Source: Bacillus sp. PK3_68 (GTDB taxonomy: Bacteria > Bacillota > Bacilli > Bacillales > Domibacillaceae). From it: DNA of 64,000 nt. The notes beneath the pieces are model-generated. The model did not search any database and had not been told where the DNA came from. It saw only the letters and a list, made by a program, of their open reading frames with translations. The translations under genes were made by a program, and so were the position numbers. This document shows positions 1-9,290 of this stretch, piece after piece. Where the stretch lies: positions 930,001 through 994,000 of the forward strand of contig NZ_NQYC01000001.1 of assembly GCF_003600835.1 (NCBI RefSeq), written 5' to 3'. Position 1 is the stretch's first letter. Every line of letters begins with the position of its first letter.

Positions 1-298
1 AAATACCAACGTTTGTCATTGTTTTCATCGAGAAGAATTTCTCGGAATGTTTTCCATGATGGAGGGTCCTTTTCATGAAATTGGCACGTTTTATTTTTTT
101 AAAAAAGGGGGAAAAACAAACCTTTTTTTCAAAAAAGACATTCTCATGACAACTCCGACATTTCTTTTTCACAGAATAAAGACCACAGCAGTGATTATTT
201 CCTTCCTCTGCTCTCCTGAAAATCTAGTAATTTTTTCTTTGTTTACAATATTTATAAATGATTTATTATTAGAGTAGATAAGTTTGTTAATTTGAGGG
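1..298. other. Leader region without a convincing gene
   Basis: AT-rich stretch before the PAS/GGDEF gene. It holds a small 6-bp hairpin (CGAGAA/TTCTCG, about 33-48) and long A and T runs. A 76-codon open frame at 47-277 has no ribosome binding site and a composition like random AT-rich sequence, so I do not call it a gene. The promoter of the downstream gene should lie here, but no clean -35/-10 pair was found. Confidence 0.5.
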
Positions 299-307
299 AT
301 GCTAAAC

Positions 308-1611
308 ATGGAAAATTTCGAGAATGATTTACTGTTTTCTAATGCTTTTCATCATTCCGGCATAGGAATGGCTCTTGTGGGTCTTGATGGAAAATGGTTG
401 AAGGTTAATCATGCGATGTGTAAATTAACAGGGTACGATGAGGAAGAATTACTCCAAATTACCTTTAAAGATATTACTCATCCGGATGATTTACAAATTG
501 ATTTGACACATGTTAATGAACTGATTCGCGGAGAGAGCCGTTCTTACCAAATGGTGAAACGATATTTTCACAAGAACGGACAGGTTATTACGGTTTTATT
601 AACTTCTTCTATCGTTTGTGATCAGGAGAATAAGCCGCTCTTCTTTATTTCTCAAATCCAAGATATTACCGAACAGAAAAAAGTGAGACTGAACTAAAGC
701 TGTTTGCAAAAGTATTGGAAGCGACACAGCAGGGGGTTGCTATTACAGATGCAGACGAGAAAATTATCTATGTTAACGAAGGGTTTACCAAAATTACCGG
801 CTACAGCTTTGACGAAGTGAAAGGTCGGAGCCCCAATATGCTCCAATCCGGGAAACACGAGAATCCCTTCTACCGTGAAATGTGGATGAATCTGCTGACA
901 AACGGTTATTGGCAAGGTGAGATTTGCAACAAAGACAAATCCGGCCACACTTATACTGAATGGCTAAATATAAGCAACTTAACAGATGGGAAGGGAAAAA
1001 CCACCCACTATGTCGCTGTCTTCTCAGATATTTCCCCATTGAAGGAAGCAGAAAATCAATTAAAAGAGATGAACAAACAATTAAATCGTCTTTCTACTTT
1101 GGACGGTTTAACAGGCATCCCAAACCGCCGAGCATTTGATGATAGATTGTCATCTGAGCGAGAAAAAGCGCTCCAATGGAATAAGCCGCTGTCCATTATC
1201 TTGCTAGATATTGATTTCTTTAAATTATATAACGACACATATGGCCATTTAAGCGGGGATGACTGCTTAAAAAAAGCGGCTGCTGCCATGGAGCGAAAAG
1301 CTGTAGAGTTTTCTGGCTTTATAGCCCGATATGGAGGAGAAGAATTTGTCGTCATCCTTACAGATACGACACTTGAAGAAAGTGGCATAGCTGCAGAAGA
1401 AATCAGAAAAAGTGTGGAAAACTTGAAAATCCCACACCTTCGCTCGCAAATCAGTGAGTATGTGACTATTAGTGCAGGCCTGGCCACCCTTCTCCCGAAC
1501 AAACAAGGTTACACAGAGGAAGATTTAATTGATCTAGCCGATAGCGCCCTATATGAAGCAAAAAAAGCCGGTAGAAATCAATTAAAAATATCAACCACCA
1601 TCTCTACTTGA
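308..1611 (+). pseudogene. PAS-PAS-GGDEF diguanylate cyclase, interrupted by a -1 frameshift
   Basis: The first frame (from ATG 308, SD GAGGG at 294-298; an in-frame ATG at 299 is too close to the SD) encodes one PAS domain and stops at 697. A second frame continues with another PAS domain and a GGDEF domain to 1611. The GGDEF part has the metal-binding LDIDFF segment and the signature RYGGEEF, so it should make c-di-GMP from two GTP. The two frames join smoothly (...DITEQKK / SETELKLFAKVLEATQQG...) if one A is added to the A6 run at 677-682. The TTG at 715 that would start the second frame has no SD and cuts into the linker. I therefore read this as one gene with a frameshift or sequencing undercall, not two genes. 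No membrane segment is visible, so the sensor is cytoplasmic. The intact protein would be about 434 aa. Confidence 0.8.
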
Positions 1612-1668
1612 TTGTATGAGCAGGTGAATACAACACGGCCTAAATAAAAATGAGCAATAAATCTTTAT

Positions 1669-1708
1669 AGCAAAAAAAGGACCTCTCGTATTGAAGTTCT
1701 TTTTTGCT
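1669..1708 (+). terminator. Intrinsic terminator of the PAS/GGDEF gene
   Basis: Imperfect A/T-rich stem (AGCAAAAAAAGGA with TTCTTTTTTGCT) followed by TTTTTC, about 57 nt after the GGDEF stop. The rest of 1709-1998 shows no gene that I can support. Confidence 0.55.
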
Positions 1709-1998
1709 TTTTCTCTTCTTAAGTGAATGAACTTTTTTATATTGTGAATTTAGCACTATATGTTTTAAGTTATTAATCTTCAATTAAACTCCATCGTTTA
1801 TCATTGAGCCTTTCAACTAATTCGCTTTTCTTCTTTGAAATATGAAGAACCACACTCCGCTTAGATTTTTTCCTTATTGTTCCATCCAATTAATACTACC
1901 GGGCCTGCATGCTCTTCGCCTATTGAAAAGCACCTCTGTCATTTTTATAATCCATCGATTTTTTCATTACTTCAGGCATTCCAATCGCATCAAAAAAA

Positions 1999-2041
1999 GC
2001 CGGGCGCTCTCTTCATGATAGATGAAAAGAACGCCCGGTGC
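1999..2041 (-). terminator. Intrinsic terminator of ctpA
   Basis: GC-rich stem (GCCGGGCG with CGCCCGG, continued by a weaker inner stem) just after the ctpA stop. On the minus strand it is followed by a run of seven T. Confidence 0.8.
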
Positions 2042-2057
2042 CTATTGAAAAGTATTT

Positions 2058-3542
2058 TTAGGAAGCAGCATTGGTCTGCTGCTTTTTGAGCATTTCTATC
2101 GCTTTTTCTTCCTGTGTGTCATGCTGTTGAATTTTTTCTCTTAAATCATTCATCAACTGCACAGTCGTATCACCTGATAGCACGCCAGTTTGCTTGATGT
2201 CTGCTTTTTTCTGGAATTCCTTCACTGCCTCTGCTGTTTCTTCATCGAAAAAGCCGTCAACCTTACCAGGATGATATCCAAGCGCTTCAAGCATTTTCTC
2301 AGCGTTCTTTACTTCTTCTGACAGGCTGTCAAGTTTCAGTTCATTGTCAGGACTGAGATAAGATAAGTTAGCATAATCAGGAAGTTTAACTAGAACATCA
2401 GGCTTAATTCCTTTTTTGTGAATCCAATTGCCATTCGGTGTCAGCCACTTGGCTGTTGTAAACTTCATATTTGAACCATCTTTGAAATCTTCTGCTGTTT
2501 GTACAGTCCCTTTTCCAAATGTCTTTTCCCCAATCAGAGGAACGCCAGCAGATTCTTTCATAGCCGCTGCGAAGATTTCCGAAGCACTGGCACTGCCGCT
2601 ATCGACTAGAACCACTACAGGCACAGACTCTTTCTTACTATTGTCAGAAATCATTTTTTCTCGTTTACCTTGATTATCTTCTACTTGGAAAAGAACTTTT
2701 CCTTCAGGTACAAACATATTGGTCATCTCAATAGCTTGATCAAGCAGCCCACCCGGATTTTGCCGCACATCAAGAATCATGGATTTCATGCCCTTCGCTT
2801 CCATTTTCTTAATAGCATCCTTCAATTCAGCGGCTGTGTGTTCAGAAAAACTCGTAATTTGGATATGAGCAATTTTGTCATCCTTCATCTCTGCATAGAC
2901 CGTTTCAATCGGAATGTCATCACGTACAATGGTAATTTCCATCGGCTCTTTTGTTCCAGCACGCTGTACTTTCAATTTTACCTTTGTTCCTTTTTCACCT
3001 CTGATCAACAGAACGGCTTCCGATGAACTCATTCCCTCTAAGCTCTTGCCGTCCACTGACATAATGCGGTCATTCGGCCGGAGCCCGGCTTTCTCTGCAG
3101 GAGATCCTTTGATCGGTGAAACAATTTTGATCATGCCTTTTTCTTCTTGTATTTCTGCTCCAATCCCTTGAAAGGAGGAAGAAACACTTTCATGGAATTG
3201 GCTGGCTTCCTTTTTGTCCATATAGTCAGAATATGGATCATCAAGGGAGTCAATCATTCCATTAATAGCGCCATTCACCAGTTTATCTTTATTGACATCT
3301 TGGTAATAATTTTTTTCTAGTTTATCATAGGCCTCATACAGCTTTTCAAATTCCGGATGCGGCTTCATGCCGACCTCCGCCGCCTTTTCTCCTCCAAAAG
3401 CGAGCGCGAGCGTCGTAATGGCCGCCGTCGCGAATACGAGGAAGAATACAAGCATAACAAAATGAAATTTCTTCAACCGAATGTAAGGGGATTGATGCTT
3501 GCTGCCAGGCTGGTCAGACTTGTTTTCATCCATGATGCTCAC
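2058..3542 (-). CDS. ctpA: Carboxy-terminal processing protease CtpA (S41 family, PDZ and PG-binding domains)
   Basis: Serine protease of family S41A that trims proteins at their C-terminus outside the membrane. The 494-aa product has a cytoplasmic N-tail, one membrane anchor at about residues 28-50, a PDZ domain (GIGAEIQEEKG through GEKGTKVKL, about 120-200), and the S41 core with nucleophile serine in VLVDSGSASASE and general-base lysine in GEKTFGKGT. A peptidoglycan_binding_1 domain closes the protein (LGYHPGKVDGFFDEET). Length and order match Bacillus CtpA/CtpB, and the neighbours yodJ and deoD point to CtpA rather than the sporulation paralogue CtpB. It is likely transcribed alone, because a terminator lies on each side. 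Target proteins cannot be read from sequence. Confidence 0.88.
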   Translation of the reverse strand: MSIMDENKSDQPGSKHQSPYIRLKKFHFVMLVFFLVFATAAITTLALAFGGEKAAEVGMKPHPEFEKLYEAYDKLEKNYYQDVNKDKLVNGAINGMIDSLDDPYSDYMDKKEASQFHESVSSSFQGIGAEIQEEKGMIKIVSPIKGSPAEKAGLRPNDRIMSVDGKSLEGMSSSEAVLLIRGEKGTKVKLKVQRAGTKEPMEITIVRDDIPIETVYAEMKDDKIAHIQITSFSEHTAAELKDAIKKMEAKGMKSMILDVRQNPGGLLDQAIEMTNMFVPEGKVLFQVEDNQGKREKMISDNSKKESVPVVVLVDSGSASASEIFAAAMKESAGVPLIGEKTFGKGTVQTAEDFKDGSNMKFTTAKWLTPNGNWIHKKGIKPDVLVKLPDYANLSYLSPDNELKLDSLSEEVKNAEKMLEALGYHPGKVDGFFDEETAEAVKEFQKKADIKQTGVLSGDTTVQLMNDLREKIQQHDTQEEKAIEMLKKQQTNAAS

Positions 3543-3612
3543 CGCTTTCCATGCTTAATAATCATTAATTTAACTCTTATATTCTATCAGTTTTCTATTG
3601 AATTAAAAAGAA

Positions 3613-3644
3613 AAAACCTCTCCCGGTCAAAAGAGGAGAGATTT
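3613..3644 (-). terminator. Intrinsic terminator of yodJ
   Basis: Six-bp stem CTCTCC/GGAGAG with a TTTTTT tract on the minus strand, 15 nt beyond the yodJ stop. Confidence 0.6.
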
Positions 3645-3658
3645 CAAAGGGTGCCCTA

Positions 3659-4462
3659 TTATATTTTTTGAACGTGATCAAAATATTCTTCCAGCGTCCA
3701 GCCATGCTTGTAAATCTCTTCTGCTGCCTTTATGCCAACATAGCGAAAATGCCACGGTTCATACATATATTTGGTCACATTCTCTTTTCCCTTTGGATAA
3801 CGCAGAATAAATCCGTATTTATGAGCATTATTAGCAAGCCACTGACCTTCTTTTGTTGTTTCAAACGCTTGAAGCAAATCAAATTGGACACTTTCTGCTG
3901 ATATATCCATGGTAAGGCCTGTCTGATGTTCACTTTGCCCTGGTGGTGCTACAGCTTGAGCGGCTTTTTCGAAGGTGCCTACCTTCGCTATTTGGTTGTT
4001 CATGATTTCTACTTGTCGTTTATAAGAACGATAGCCAGAAACAGCAAACAAGTCAATTTGCTCCTGCTTAGCCGCTGCAAACATTTTTTCCAGCGCCCCG
4101 GCAGCTTCTTTTCTCATGTGACTTTTTTCAATATCTTGTTCACCAAACGAAAATGGCACTTTCGGCCGGACCAAATCTGGCGGTGTATAGTCTCCTGGCA
4201 AAGAAAACTCCTTATTAACGAGCACCATCATATTTTCAGGGTTTGTAATTACGGCTTTTCCGTTTACTTGTTTAATCTCATTAAAAAAAGCGGCTTCAAG
4301 CTTTAGACCGGCAGCAGCTTCCTTTTCCTGCGGCTGATCCGCCGGCTTTTCAGCCTTATTTTTTTCCTGGGTTTCTGTCTGCTTGTCTTTTTCTGCTCCG
4401 TCCATCTGCTGGCAGCCGCTGAGCAGCAAAGCAGCCGTTAGTACCCATCCTGCTTTCTTCAT
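3659..4462 (-). CDS. yodJ: D-alanyl-D-alanine carboxypeptidase, VanY/M15B lipoprotein (YodJ)
   Basis: Zinc carboxypeptidase that removes the terminal D-Ala from peptidoglycan stem peptides. The 267-aa precursor starts with a lipoprotein signal ending in the lipobox LLSGC (Cys17), followed by a long Lys/Glu/Gln-rich linker to about residue 55. The catalytic domain shows SGYRSYKRQ, the zinc motif SEHQTGLTMDIS (His and Asp ligands) and the final EPWHFRYVG with the catalytic Glu and third His ligand. It would be anchored on the outer face of the membrane. It lies between deoD and ctpA, as in B. subtilis, but has its own terminators on both sides. The function is well supported by the motifs. The linker sequence is probably not conserved. 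Confidence 0.9.
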   Translation of the reverse strand: MKKAGWVLTAALLLSGCQQMDGAEKDKQTETQEKNKAEKPADQPQEKEAAAGLKLEAAFFNEIKQVNGKAVITNPENMMVLVNKEFSLPGDYTPPDLVRPKVPFSFGEQDIEKSHMRKEAAGALEKMFAAAKQEQIDLFAVSGYRSYKRQVEIMNNQIAKVGTFEKAAQAVAPPGQSEHQTGLTMDISAESVQFDLLQAFETTKEGQWLANNAHKYGFILRYPKGKENVTKYMYEPWHFRYVGIKAAEEIYKHGWTLEEYFDHVQKI

Positions 4463-4520
4463 TTTATCACCTTATTTTCTGCTATTATCTCTTAAAGCTC
4501 GGGCAAATGTTCAAAGGAAA

Positions 4521-4542
4521 ACCAGCCCGTCAACAGGCTGGT
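4521..4542 (-). terminator. Terminator of deoD
   Basis: ACCAGCC/GGCTGGT stem with an 8-nt loop. T-rich sequence follows on both strands, strongest on the plus side (ATTTTTTA). It separates deoD from yodJ. Confidence 0.6.
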
Positions 4543-4590
4543 ATTTTTTATTATTATCAAATGCAGTATCCTTCACCGATCTATTGGATT

Positions 4591-5295
4591 TTACTCTTGA
4601 ATAGCGGCTTCAAGGGCTACCTCGATCATCTCATTAAATGTTGATTGCCGCTCTGCAGCAGTCGTTTCTTCCCCTGTTAAGATGTGATCGCTCACGGTTA
4701 ATACAGAAAGCGCTTTTCGATTGTATTTTGCCGCCAGTGTATAAAGAGCGGCTGTTTCCATTTCGATAGCAAGGATGCCATAATCAGCCCACTTTTGATG
4801 TTCGGCATTGTCGTTGTAGAACATGTCTGCAGTAAATACGTTGCCAACCTTTAAGTGAAGTCCTTTTTCGGTACCGGCATCAAATGCTTTTTTCAATAAC
4901 TCCCAATTAGCTGTGGGGGCATAATCAACTCCATTGAATGTAAATCGATTCATTTGAGAATCAGTAGACGCACTCATAGCTAAAATAACATCTCTTACCT
5001 TGACGTCTTTTTGGATAGCCCCGCAAGTGCCGACACGGATTAAATTTTGAACATTATAGCTTTGCATCAGTTCGTTTATGTAGATGGAAATAGAGGGAAC
5101 GCCCATCCCAGTTCCTTGCACTGAAATTTTCTTCCCTTTATATGTCCCTGTGTACCCGAACATATTTCTGACTTCATTATAACAAGCTGGACTTTCCAAA
5201 AATGTTTCTGCAATATATTTTGCCCGCAGCGGGTCACCTGGAAGAAGAACTGTTTCCGCTATTTCATTCTCTTTCGCTCCGATATGAATACTCAT
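4591..5295 (-). CDS. deoD: Purine nucleoside phosphorylase DeoD
   Basis: Cleaves purine (deoxy)ribonucleosides with phosphate to base and (deoxy)ribose-1-phosphate in nucleoside salvage. It belongs to the hexameric, low-molecular-mass PNP/UP family: [22 protein letters not shown] at the start, RVGTCGAIQ for phosphate binding, and EMETAALY with SDHILTGE near the C-terminus (the Asp of SDH is typical of enzymes that take adenosine). I place the start at the ATG at 5295, because AGGAGGG sits 5 nt upstream and the 234-aa product has the family's length. The open frame runs 22 codons further upstream without a good start. It is read alone, ahead of its own terminator. Confidence 0.95.
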   Translation of the reverse strand: MSIHIGAKENEIAETVLLPGDPLRAKYIAETFLESPACYNEVRNMFGYTGTYKGKKISVQGTGMGVPSISIYINELMQSYNVQNLIRVGTCGAIQKDVKVRDVILAMSASTDSQMNRFTFNGVDYAPTANWELLKKAFDAGTEKGLHLKVGNVFTADMFYNDNAEHQKWADYGILAIEMETAALYTLAAKYNRKALSVLTVSDHILTGEETTAAERQSTFNEMIEVALEAAIQE

Positions 5296-5393
5296 TGTAA
5301 ACCCTCCTAAATAATCTCTCTCCGCTTTCACTATTGTAATTGTTTTTAGAAGGGTCTGCAATGAATATGAGTGCTTTCTTGTTCTACAGCAAT

Positions 5394-6164
5394 TTAAGCA
5401 TATTTAGCAATTACTTGTCTTAACTTTGCATTTAGCGCTGGAATTTCTGGGGAAGTCACTGTCATTCTAATATGGGTTTCATCCATCTCAAGCGCCTCTG
5501 CAAACAATCCGCCAATCCCTCTTGCTTTTCGATCGACTTGGATAAGCAGTTCCGCTCTTTCTTCTGTCTGGGCTAAGAACATAATTTCCAATTCATCTAG
5601 TTTGCCGCGAAAAGGCCCGCTTGTCGGCACGAATTCAAATTCTTGTACAAATGGAAAGCGGCTTCCTATTCTTCTTGGCGCCTGCTCACACTCTACCTCC
5701 CGAAGCCGAAAGCCAATTTGGCCAATCTCCTCAAGAACCGAAGCGACAAGCCTTGTTGGGCGTACTTCTATATAATCTTTATCGCTCGGATCGGCTGCAT
5801 TTTTAATGTCGAGCCCCGTCGCCACCCAGACACGTGTATTGCCGTAGGTAATGGGCGTATCTATCGGGAGCTCCAATGAGAAAGGAAACGACTTTGTCTC
5901 ATTCGCGCCAATTTTAAATGGCTCATTCAATTTATGCTTTTTAACCGCTGCGTGATCGGTATACTTGCGGTCATCGGATTCTCGGATAAATGTTGTATAT
6001 ATCGTTAAGTAAATAGAATCAATTTGCTGCTCGGTACTTCCCCCGTATATTTCTACTTGCCCTCTAATGGTTTCACCGGCTGTATAAGCTGACTTCTCGA
6101 GCTTTGTATCTACCTTAGCGCCTCCAATCCCTATACTGGCAAGCATCTTGTTGAAAAATGACAT
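5394..6164 (-). CDS. spo0M: Sporulation-control protein Spo0M
   Basis: Arrestin-fold protein of the SpoOM family (256 aa; B. subtilis Spo0M has about 258). The N-terminal half shows the diagnostic [17 protein letters not shown], then [16 protein letters not shown] and a run of beta-strand sequence ending in [13 protein letters not shown]. The C-terminal half has the family's [11 protein letters not shown] segment and an EMDET motif. In B. subtilis it affects entry into sporulation and cell-shape or division proteins, acting in the cytoplasm. No enzyme motif is expected. It is monocistronic by spacing, with 98 nt to deoD and a hairpin toward yozE. Nothing appears truncated. Confidence 0.9.
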   Translation of the reverse strand: MSFFNKMLASIGIGGAKVDTKLEKSAYTAGETIRGQVEIYGGSTEQQIDSIYLTIYTTFIRESDDRKYTDHAAVKKHKLNEPFKIGANETKSFPFSLELPIDTPITYGNTRVWVATGLDIKNAADPSDKDYIEVRPTRLVASVLEEIGQIGFRLREVECEQAPRRIGSRFPFVQEFEFVPTSGPFRGKLDELEIMFLAQTEERAELLIQVDRKARGIGGLFAEALEMDETHIRMTVTSPEIPALNAKLRQVIAKYA

Positions 6165-6256
6165 CTAAATTCCCCCTTTTCTATTTATACATTCACTTAA
6201 CATACGCCATGTGGAATAAAAAGTTTCATCTTTATTTTCTTGAACCCTTCAAAAAA

Positions 6257-6339
6257 AATAAGACTGCCTGCAAATGCCCTTCTCCACACACTAGCTGCAG
6301 GGGAGGTGTCCGGCTCTTTGCTTGCGGCAGTCTCTTATT
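6257..6339. terminator. Long inverted repeat between yozE and spo0M
   Basis: AATAAGACTGCC pairs with GGCAGTCTCTTATT across a 50-nt loop region. The stem includes the yozE stop codon and is followed by A/T runs on both sides. It probably ends yozE transcription on the minus strand. Confidence 0.5.
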
Positions 6340-6556
6340 TTTCTTCTTCCATATAGCGGTCCCACGCTTCATCAAATACCGTCATGCTTGATAAATAAAA
6401 ACCATTCATTTCTAAATATCGGCTTAATTCATCGTAGTGACGAGACATTTTCGGAAAGCTGTGGTCAGTGAATGCATGATTCGCAAATGCCGCCAATTCA
6501 TCTCTGGGCGGCTCTTCGCGAAATTTCATTAAATAGTGGAAAAATGACTTTCGCAA
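6335..6556 (-). CDS. yozE: YozE family protein (SAM-like fold)
   Basis: Small cytoplasmic protein of the YozE/DUF1250 family, function unknown. It has the family pattern RKSFFHYLMKF, then FANHAFTDHSFPK, and a closing FDEAWDRYM. I choose the TTG at 6556 as start: GGAG lies about 9 nt upstream, and the resulting 73 aa begin like B. subtilis YozE (74 aa). The in-frame ATG at 6565 sits directly on the SD, and the ATG at 6604 has none. In the known structure the fold resembles a SAM helical bundle, but no partner is established. It stands alone between msrB and spo0M. Confidence 0.8.
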   Translation of the reverse strand: MRKSFFHYLMKFREEPPRDELAAFANHAFTDHSFPKMSRHYDELSRYLEMNGFYLSSMTVFDEAWDRYMEEEK

Positions 6557-6699
6557 AAACCCCATCTCCTTTTTCACCAAATATAAAGGACAGGGGCACT
6601 TCATGTAAAGAAAAAATTTTTCAACTGATCACCCCTCAAAATAGATAAAGGGCTAGAGTTGATGAAGAAAAAACTTCTTCACATGGATTGCGTCAGTAT

Positions 6700-7137
6700 T
6701 TATTTTTCTTCGAACAAGGGTAAAAGTTCGGCATAGCCTTCTTCCTTCATGTTCTCTTTTGGAATAAAACGCAAAGCAGCCGAATTGATGCAATAACGCA
6801 ATCCTGCTGGTCCCGGCCCGTCAGGAAACACATGGCCAAGATGGGAATCTGCAGCTTTGCTTCTTACTTCCGTTCGTACCATATTATGACTGAAGTCTTG
6901 CTTCTCTATAATCTCCCCATCTTCAATCGGTTTTGTAAAGCTTGGCCATCCACAGCCAGCATCGTACTTGTCCCGAGAAGAAAATAACGGCTTGCCGGAA
7001 ACAATATCGACATAAATGCCTTCCTCAAACGTGTTCCAATATTCGTTGCGAAAAGGCGGTTCTGTTCCATTATTTTGTGTTACTTCATACTGCATCCTGT
7101 TTAGCTTTTGCTTTAATTCTGGCTGATTATCTTTCAT
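6700..7137 (-). CDS. msrB: Peptide-methionine (R)-S-oxide reductase MsrB
   Basis: Reduces the R epimer of methionine sulfoxide in proteins, using thioredoxin. The 145-aa sequence has the MsrB fold: the start [46 protein letters not shown], and the catalytic Cys in [12 protein letters not shown]. The Cys of GCGWPSF stands alone: the CxxC zinc pairs of some MsrBs are missing, so this is the zinc-free type. The start overlaps the end of msrA by 11 nt. The two enzymes, which cover both epimers, are thus co-transcribed and probably translationally coupled, as in B. subtilis (msrA-msrB). Confidence 0.95.
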   Translation of the reverse strand: MKDNQPELKQKLNRMQYEVTQNNGTEPPFRNEYWNTFEEGIYVDIVSGKPLFSSRDKYDAGCGWPSFTKPIEDGEIIEKQDFSHNMVRTEVRSKAADSHLGHVFPDGPGPAGLRYCINSAALRFIPKENMKEEGYAELLPLFEEK

Positions 7138-7666
7138 TTCTCTTTCCTCCCCAATGATTTCGGATAAAGGCTGCTCTTCCTGATCCTTGATGATAGGCTT
7201 CGTAATGAGCCGGATTCTTTTTATAATAATATTGATGGTATTCTTCAGCTGGATAAAATGGTTTTGCCGGTAGAATCTTCACATTAATAGGAACAGGAAA
7301 ACGGCCGCTTTCATTTAGCTTTTGCTTGGACTCTTCTGCAAGGCGCCGCTGCTCCTCTGTATGATAAAAAATAGCAGGCTGATAAGATTGCCCCCGGTCA
7401 TAAAATTGGCCGCCAATGTCTGTTGGATCAATATTCATCCAATAAATATCAAGAAGCTGCTCATATGGAAAAACGGCCGGATCATACGTAATTTCTACCG
7501 CTTCATAATGTCCTGTCGTTTCACTGCATACCTCTTCATAAGTTGGGTTTTCTGTAACTCCTCCGGTGTATCCCGAAATGATTTTTTTAATTCCCGGCTG
7601 TTCATCAAACGGCTTCACCATACACCAAAAACAGCCTCCGGCAAAGATTGCTTTCTCTTCCATCAA
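7127..7666 (-). CDS. msrA: Peptide-methionine (S)-S-oxide reductase MsrA
   Basis: Reduces the S epimer of methionine sulfoxide in the cytoplasm. The nucleophile Cys is in the near-N-terminal GGCFWCM motif (residues 10-16), followed by SGYTGG and the family segments [21 protein letters not shown] and [21 protein letters not shown]. At 179 aa it is a single-domain MsrA without a C-terminal MsrB fusion. That role is filled by the separate msrB gene, which overlaps its 3' end by 11 nt. Upstream lies a strong terminator, so the msrA-msrB pair should have its own promoter. Confidence 0.95.
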   Translation of the reverse strand: MMEEKAIFAGGCFWCMVKPFDEQPGIKKIISGYTGGVTENPTYEEVCSETTGHYEAVEITYDPAVFPYEQLLDIYWMNIDPTDIGGQFYDRGQSYQPAIFYHTEEQRRLAEESKQKLNESGRFPVPINVKILPAKPFYPAEEYHQYYYKKNPAHYEAYHQGSGRAAFIRNHWGGKRNER

Positions 7667-7744
7667 TTATCACCTCTTCAGAAAGTAATACCCCTTTTTA
7701 TCATTTTAAATGTCTTCACAAAAAAGAGGAATTATTCAGCTCAT

Positions 7745-7782
7745 AAAAAAGCTTGCCCCTGCATATAGGGGCAAGCTTTTTT
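7745..7782. terminator. Bidirectional terminator after ypmS
   Basis: Perfect 16-bp stem (AAAAAAGCTTGCCCCT) with a 6-nt loop and T tracts on both strands. On the minus strand it ends the ypmR-ypmS unit immediately after the ypmS stop. Confidence 0.9.
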
Positions 7783-7784
7783 TG

Positions 7785-8363
7785 CTATTGTTCTACGGGA
7801 AGCTGAAACGTAAAGCGGATATCATCCTTTTTAAGATCAATGCGATCCGCTTTAACCTTCAAATCACTCTCAAGCTTCATTTTATCTAAGGAGATATAAA
7901 TTAATTCATCGTTAGGCATAATCTTTACCCAATCAGGAAATTGATACGCATCTCTTGCTGCTTTCAGCACATAGGAAACAGGTAAATTAATTCTACCCAC
8001 TTTGATTCCCTTTTGCCGCAAAATCACATTGCCATTCTTTAAAGCTTCAGGTTCAAATGTTAGTTTATAGTCAATTCGCTCTGAAAATACGGCTATATCC
8101 CCATATAACTCTACTTGATCGCGCAAGTATACATTATAATCAACAAAACTTTTCTCTTTTTCTTTTTCAATAAATGTTTTTATTACTCTATTTAAATCTT
8201 CTTTATTGGACCGCACATGAAATTCAACAGCCTCCTTTGCTGGATAAGCTTTTGGCAACGGTTCATCTTTTATCGGTGAGAATAAGCCGATAACAAGGAT
8301 AAAGATAATAATTACATTTAAAGCAAGCAACCCTAAAAACGCTAGTTTCCAACCTTTTTTCAT
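7785..8363 (-). CDS. ypmS: YpmS family membrane-anchored protein (DUF2140)
   Basis: Single-pass membrane protein of 192 aa. A Lys-rich start is followed by a helix at about residues 6-28 (LAFLGLLALNVIIIFILVIGLF), then an external beta-rich domain with no cysteines or known catalytic motif. It matches B. subtilis YpmS (about 187 aa), whose function is unknown. The start ATG at 8363 has a good GAGGAG SD located inside the end of ypmR. If the ypmR frame is corrected, the two genes overlap by ATGA, the sign of coupled translation. The pairing with a GDSL hydrolase suggests a joint envelope role, but this is inference only. Confidence 0.85.
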   Translation of the reverse strand: MKKGWKLAFLGLLALNVIIIFILVIGLFSPIKDEPLPKAYPAKEAVEFHVRSNKEDLNRVIKTFIEKEKEKSFVDYNVYLRDQVELYGDIAVFSERIDYKLTFEPEALKNGNVILRQKGIKVGRINLPVSYVLKAARDAYQFPDWVKIMPNDELIYISLDKMKLESDLKVKADRIDLKKDDIRFTFQLPVEQ

Positions 8364-9138
8364 TCGCTCTCCTCATTTGCGTAGATAATTTTTTGTTCGT
8401 CAGCTCCTCAAGCTTCTGCCCGTCGATCGTTTCAAATATCCTGTTTGCTATCTGTTCATACCCTTTATCATTTGGATGAAACTGGTCATTGTACAGGAGA
8501 TTTTCCTCCGTATTCTCGAAAAGATCTTCTACAGTAACAAAGCATGTTTGGTCATATTGTTCAACTACATGCTTGCTCGCCTCATTCCAATCATCTATAA
8601 TAGCCGATACTTCCTTTACATCAGACAATACCTTCATAAACGGATTATAAAGACCCACTAAGACGATACCTGCATCTCTGTTTTCCTTTCTAACCGTTTG
8701 AATAACTTTATCAAGCCGCTCTTCATAAGATCCCCGCTGCTTGTCAAACGCCTTAACACTCAACTGTGTCAAGTTATCTTTAAATACCTTCATTATGTCA
8801 TTTCCGCCGATTGTAATGATAACAAGGTCTGCTTTTTTCAGAGACTGTCTGACCTCTTGTTGATTTAGCCTTTTAAGCAGCTGATCTGTGCGATTTCCTT
8901 TTACTCCGTAATTCACGAAACGGGCCTTTTTCACCTCAGCAAGTTGTTCTAGCTGCCGTTGCAAATAAGGGATATAGCCGCCGCTTTCTGTACTGTCTCC
9001 CACTCCTTCAGTTAGAGAATCGCCAATTGAAACGACGTCTAAATTTTTCGGAATTACTTCTGTTGTTTCGTTTGGAAATGTGGAGCAGCCTGTTAAACTG
9101 AACACAAAGGCCAAGAAAATGATCCACATTTTTCTCAA
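8263..9138 (-). CDS. ypmR: SGNH/GDSL-family lipoprotein hydrolase (YpmR), 3' end probably frameshifted
   Basis: Putative secreted esterase or acylhydrolase with an SGNH fold. It has the lipobox SLTGC, block I nucleophile in VVSIGDSLTEG, block II Gly in VNYGVKGNRT, block III Asn in ITIGGNDI, and block V Asp-His in YNDQFHPNDKGY. I take the TTG at 9138 as start (GGGGTG SD 6 nt upstream, giving MRKMWIIF...). A later ATG at 9129 is possible. After the hydrolase domain the frame runs 101 nt into ypmS and encodes an odd Cys/Tyr-rich tail. Adding one T to the T6 run at 8389-8394 (plus strand) would instead end the protein as ...LTNKKIIYANEESE with its TGA overlapping the ypmS ATG. That is the usual ypmR-ypmS arrangement, so a one-base loss is likely. 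Confidence 0.8.
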   Translation of the reverse strand: MRKMWIIFLAFVFSLTGCSTFPNETTEVIPKNLDVVSIGDSLTEGVGDSTESGGYIPYLQRQLEQLAEVKKARFVNYGVKGNRTDQLLKRLNQQEVRQSLKKADLVIITIGGNDIMKVFKDNLTQLSVKAFDKQRGSYEERLDKVIQTVRKENRDAGIVLVGLYNPFMKVLSDVKEVSAIIDDWNEASKHVVEQYDQTCFVTVEDLFENTEENLLYNDQFHPNDKGYEQIANRIFETIDGQKLEELTNKKLSTQMRRANEKRLETSVFRVACFKCNYYLYPCYRLILTDKR

Positions 9139-9290
9139 GTTGTTCACCCCGCAGTTTGAATTATTCATATTATAGCATATTCCTTTTTTCGAAGAAGCAT
9201 TGGCTTAGCTTTCTAAATAGGCTCTTGATCGATTGTATAGTATACTATGTTTGACCGTATAGCAAAAACACTGAAAAGGAGTTTATTCCC

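Noticed and set aside
80-102. Sigma-54-like TGGCACG at about 82
   Set aside because: The -12 TTGCA part is missing; the following sequence is a plain T run.
677-683. A programmed -1 slippery heptamer (AAAAAAG)
   Set aside because: The zero-frame codons are AAA AAA GTG, so the heptamer is out of register for the classic A-AAA-AAG slip. No downstream pseudoknot was obvious.
715-1611. The second half of the diguanylate cyclase as a gene of its own starting at TTG 715
   Set aside because: No ribosome binding site. The frame continues meaningfully upstream to the A6 run, and the start would cut off the PAS linker.
1877-2089. 70-aa plus-strand ORF
   Set aside because: Runs through the ctpA terminator and into ctpA antisense; no SD.
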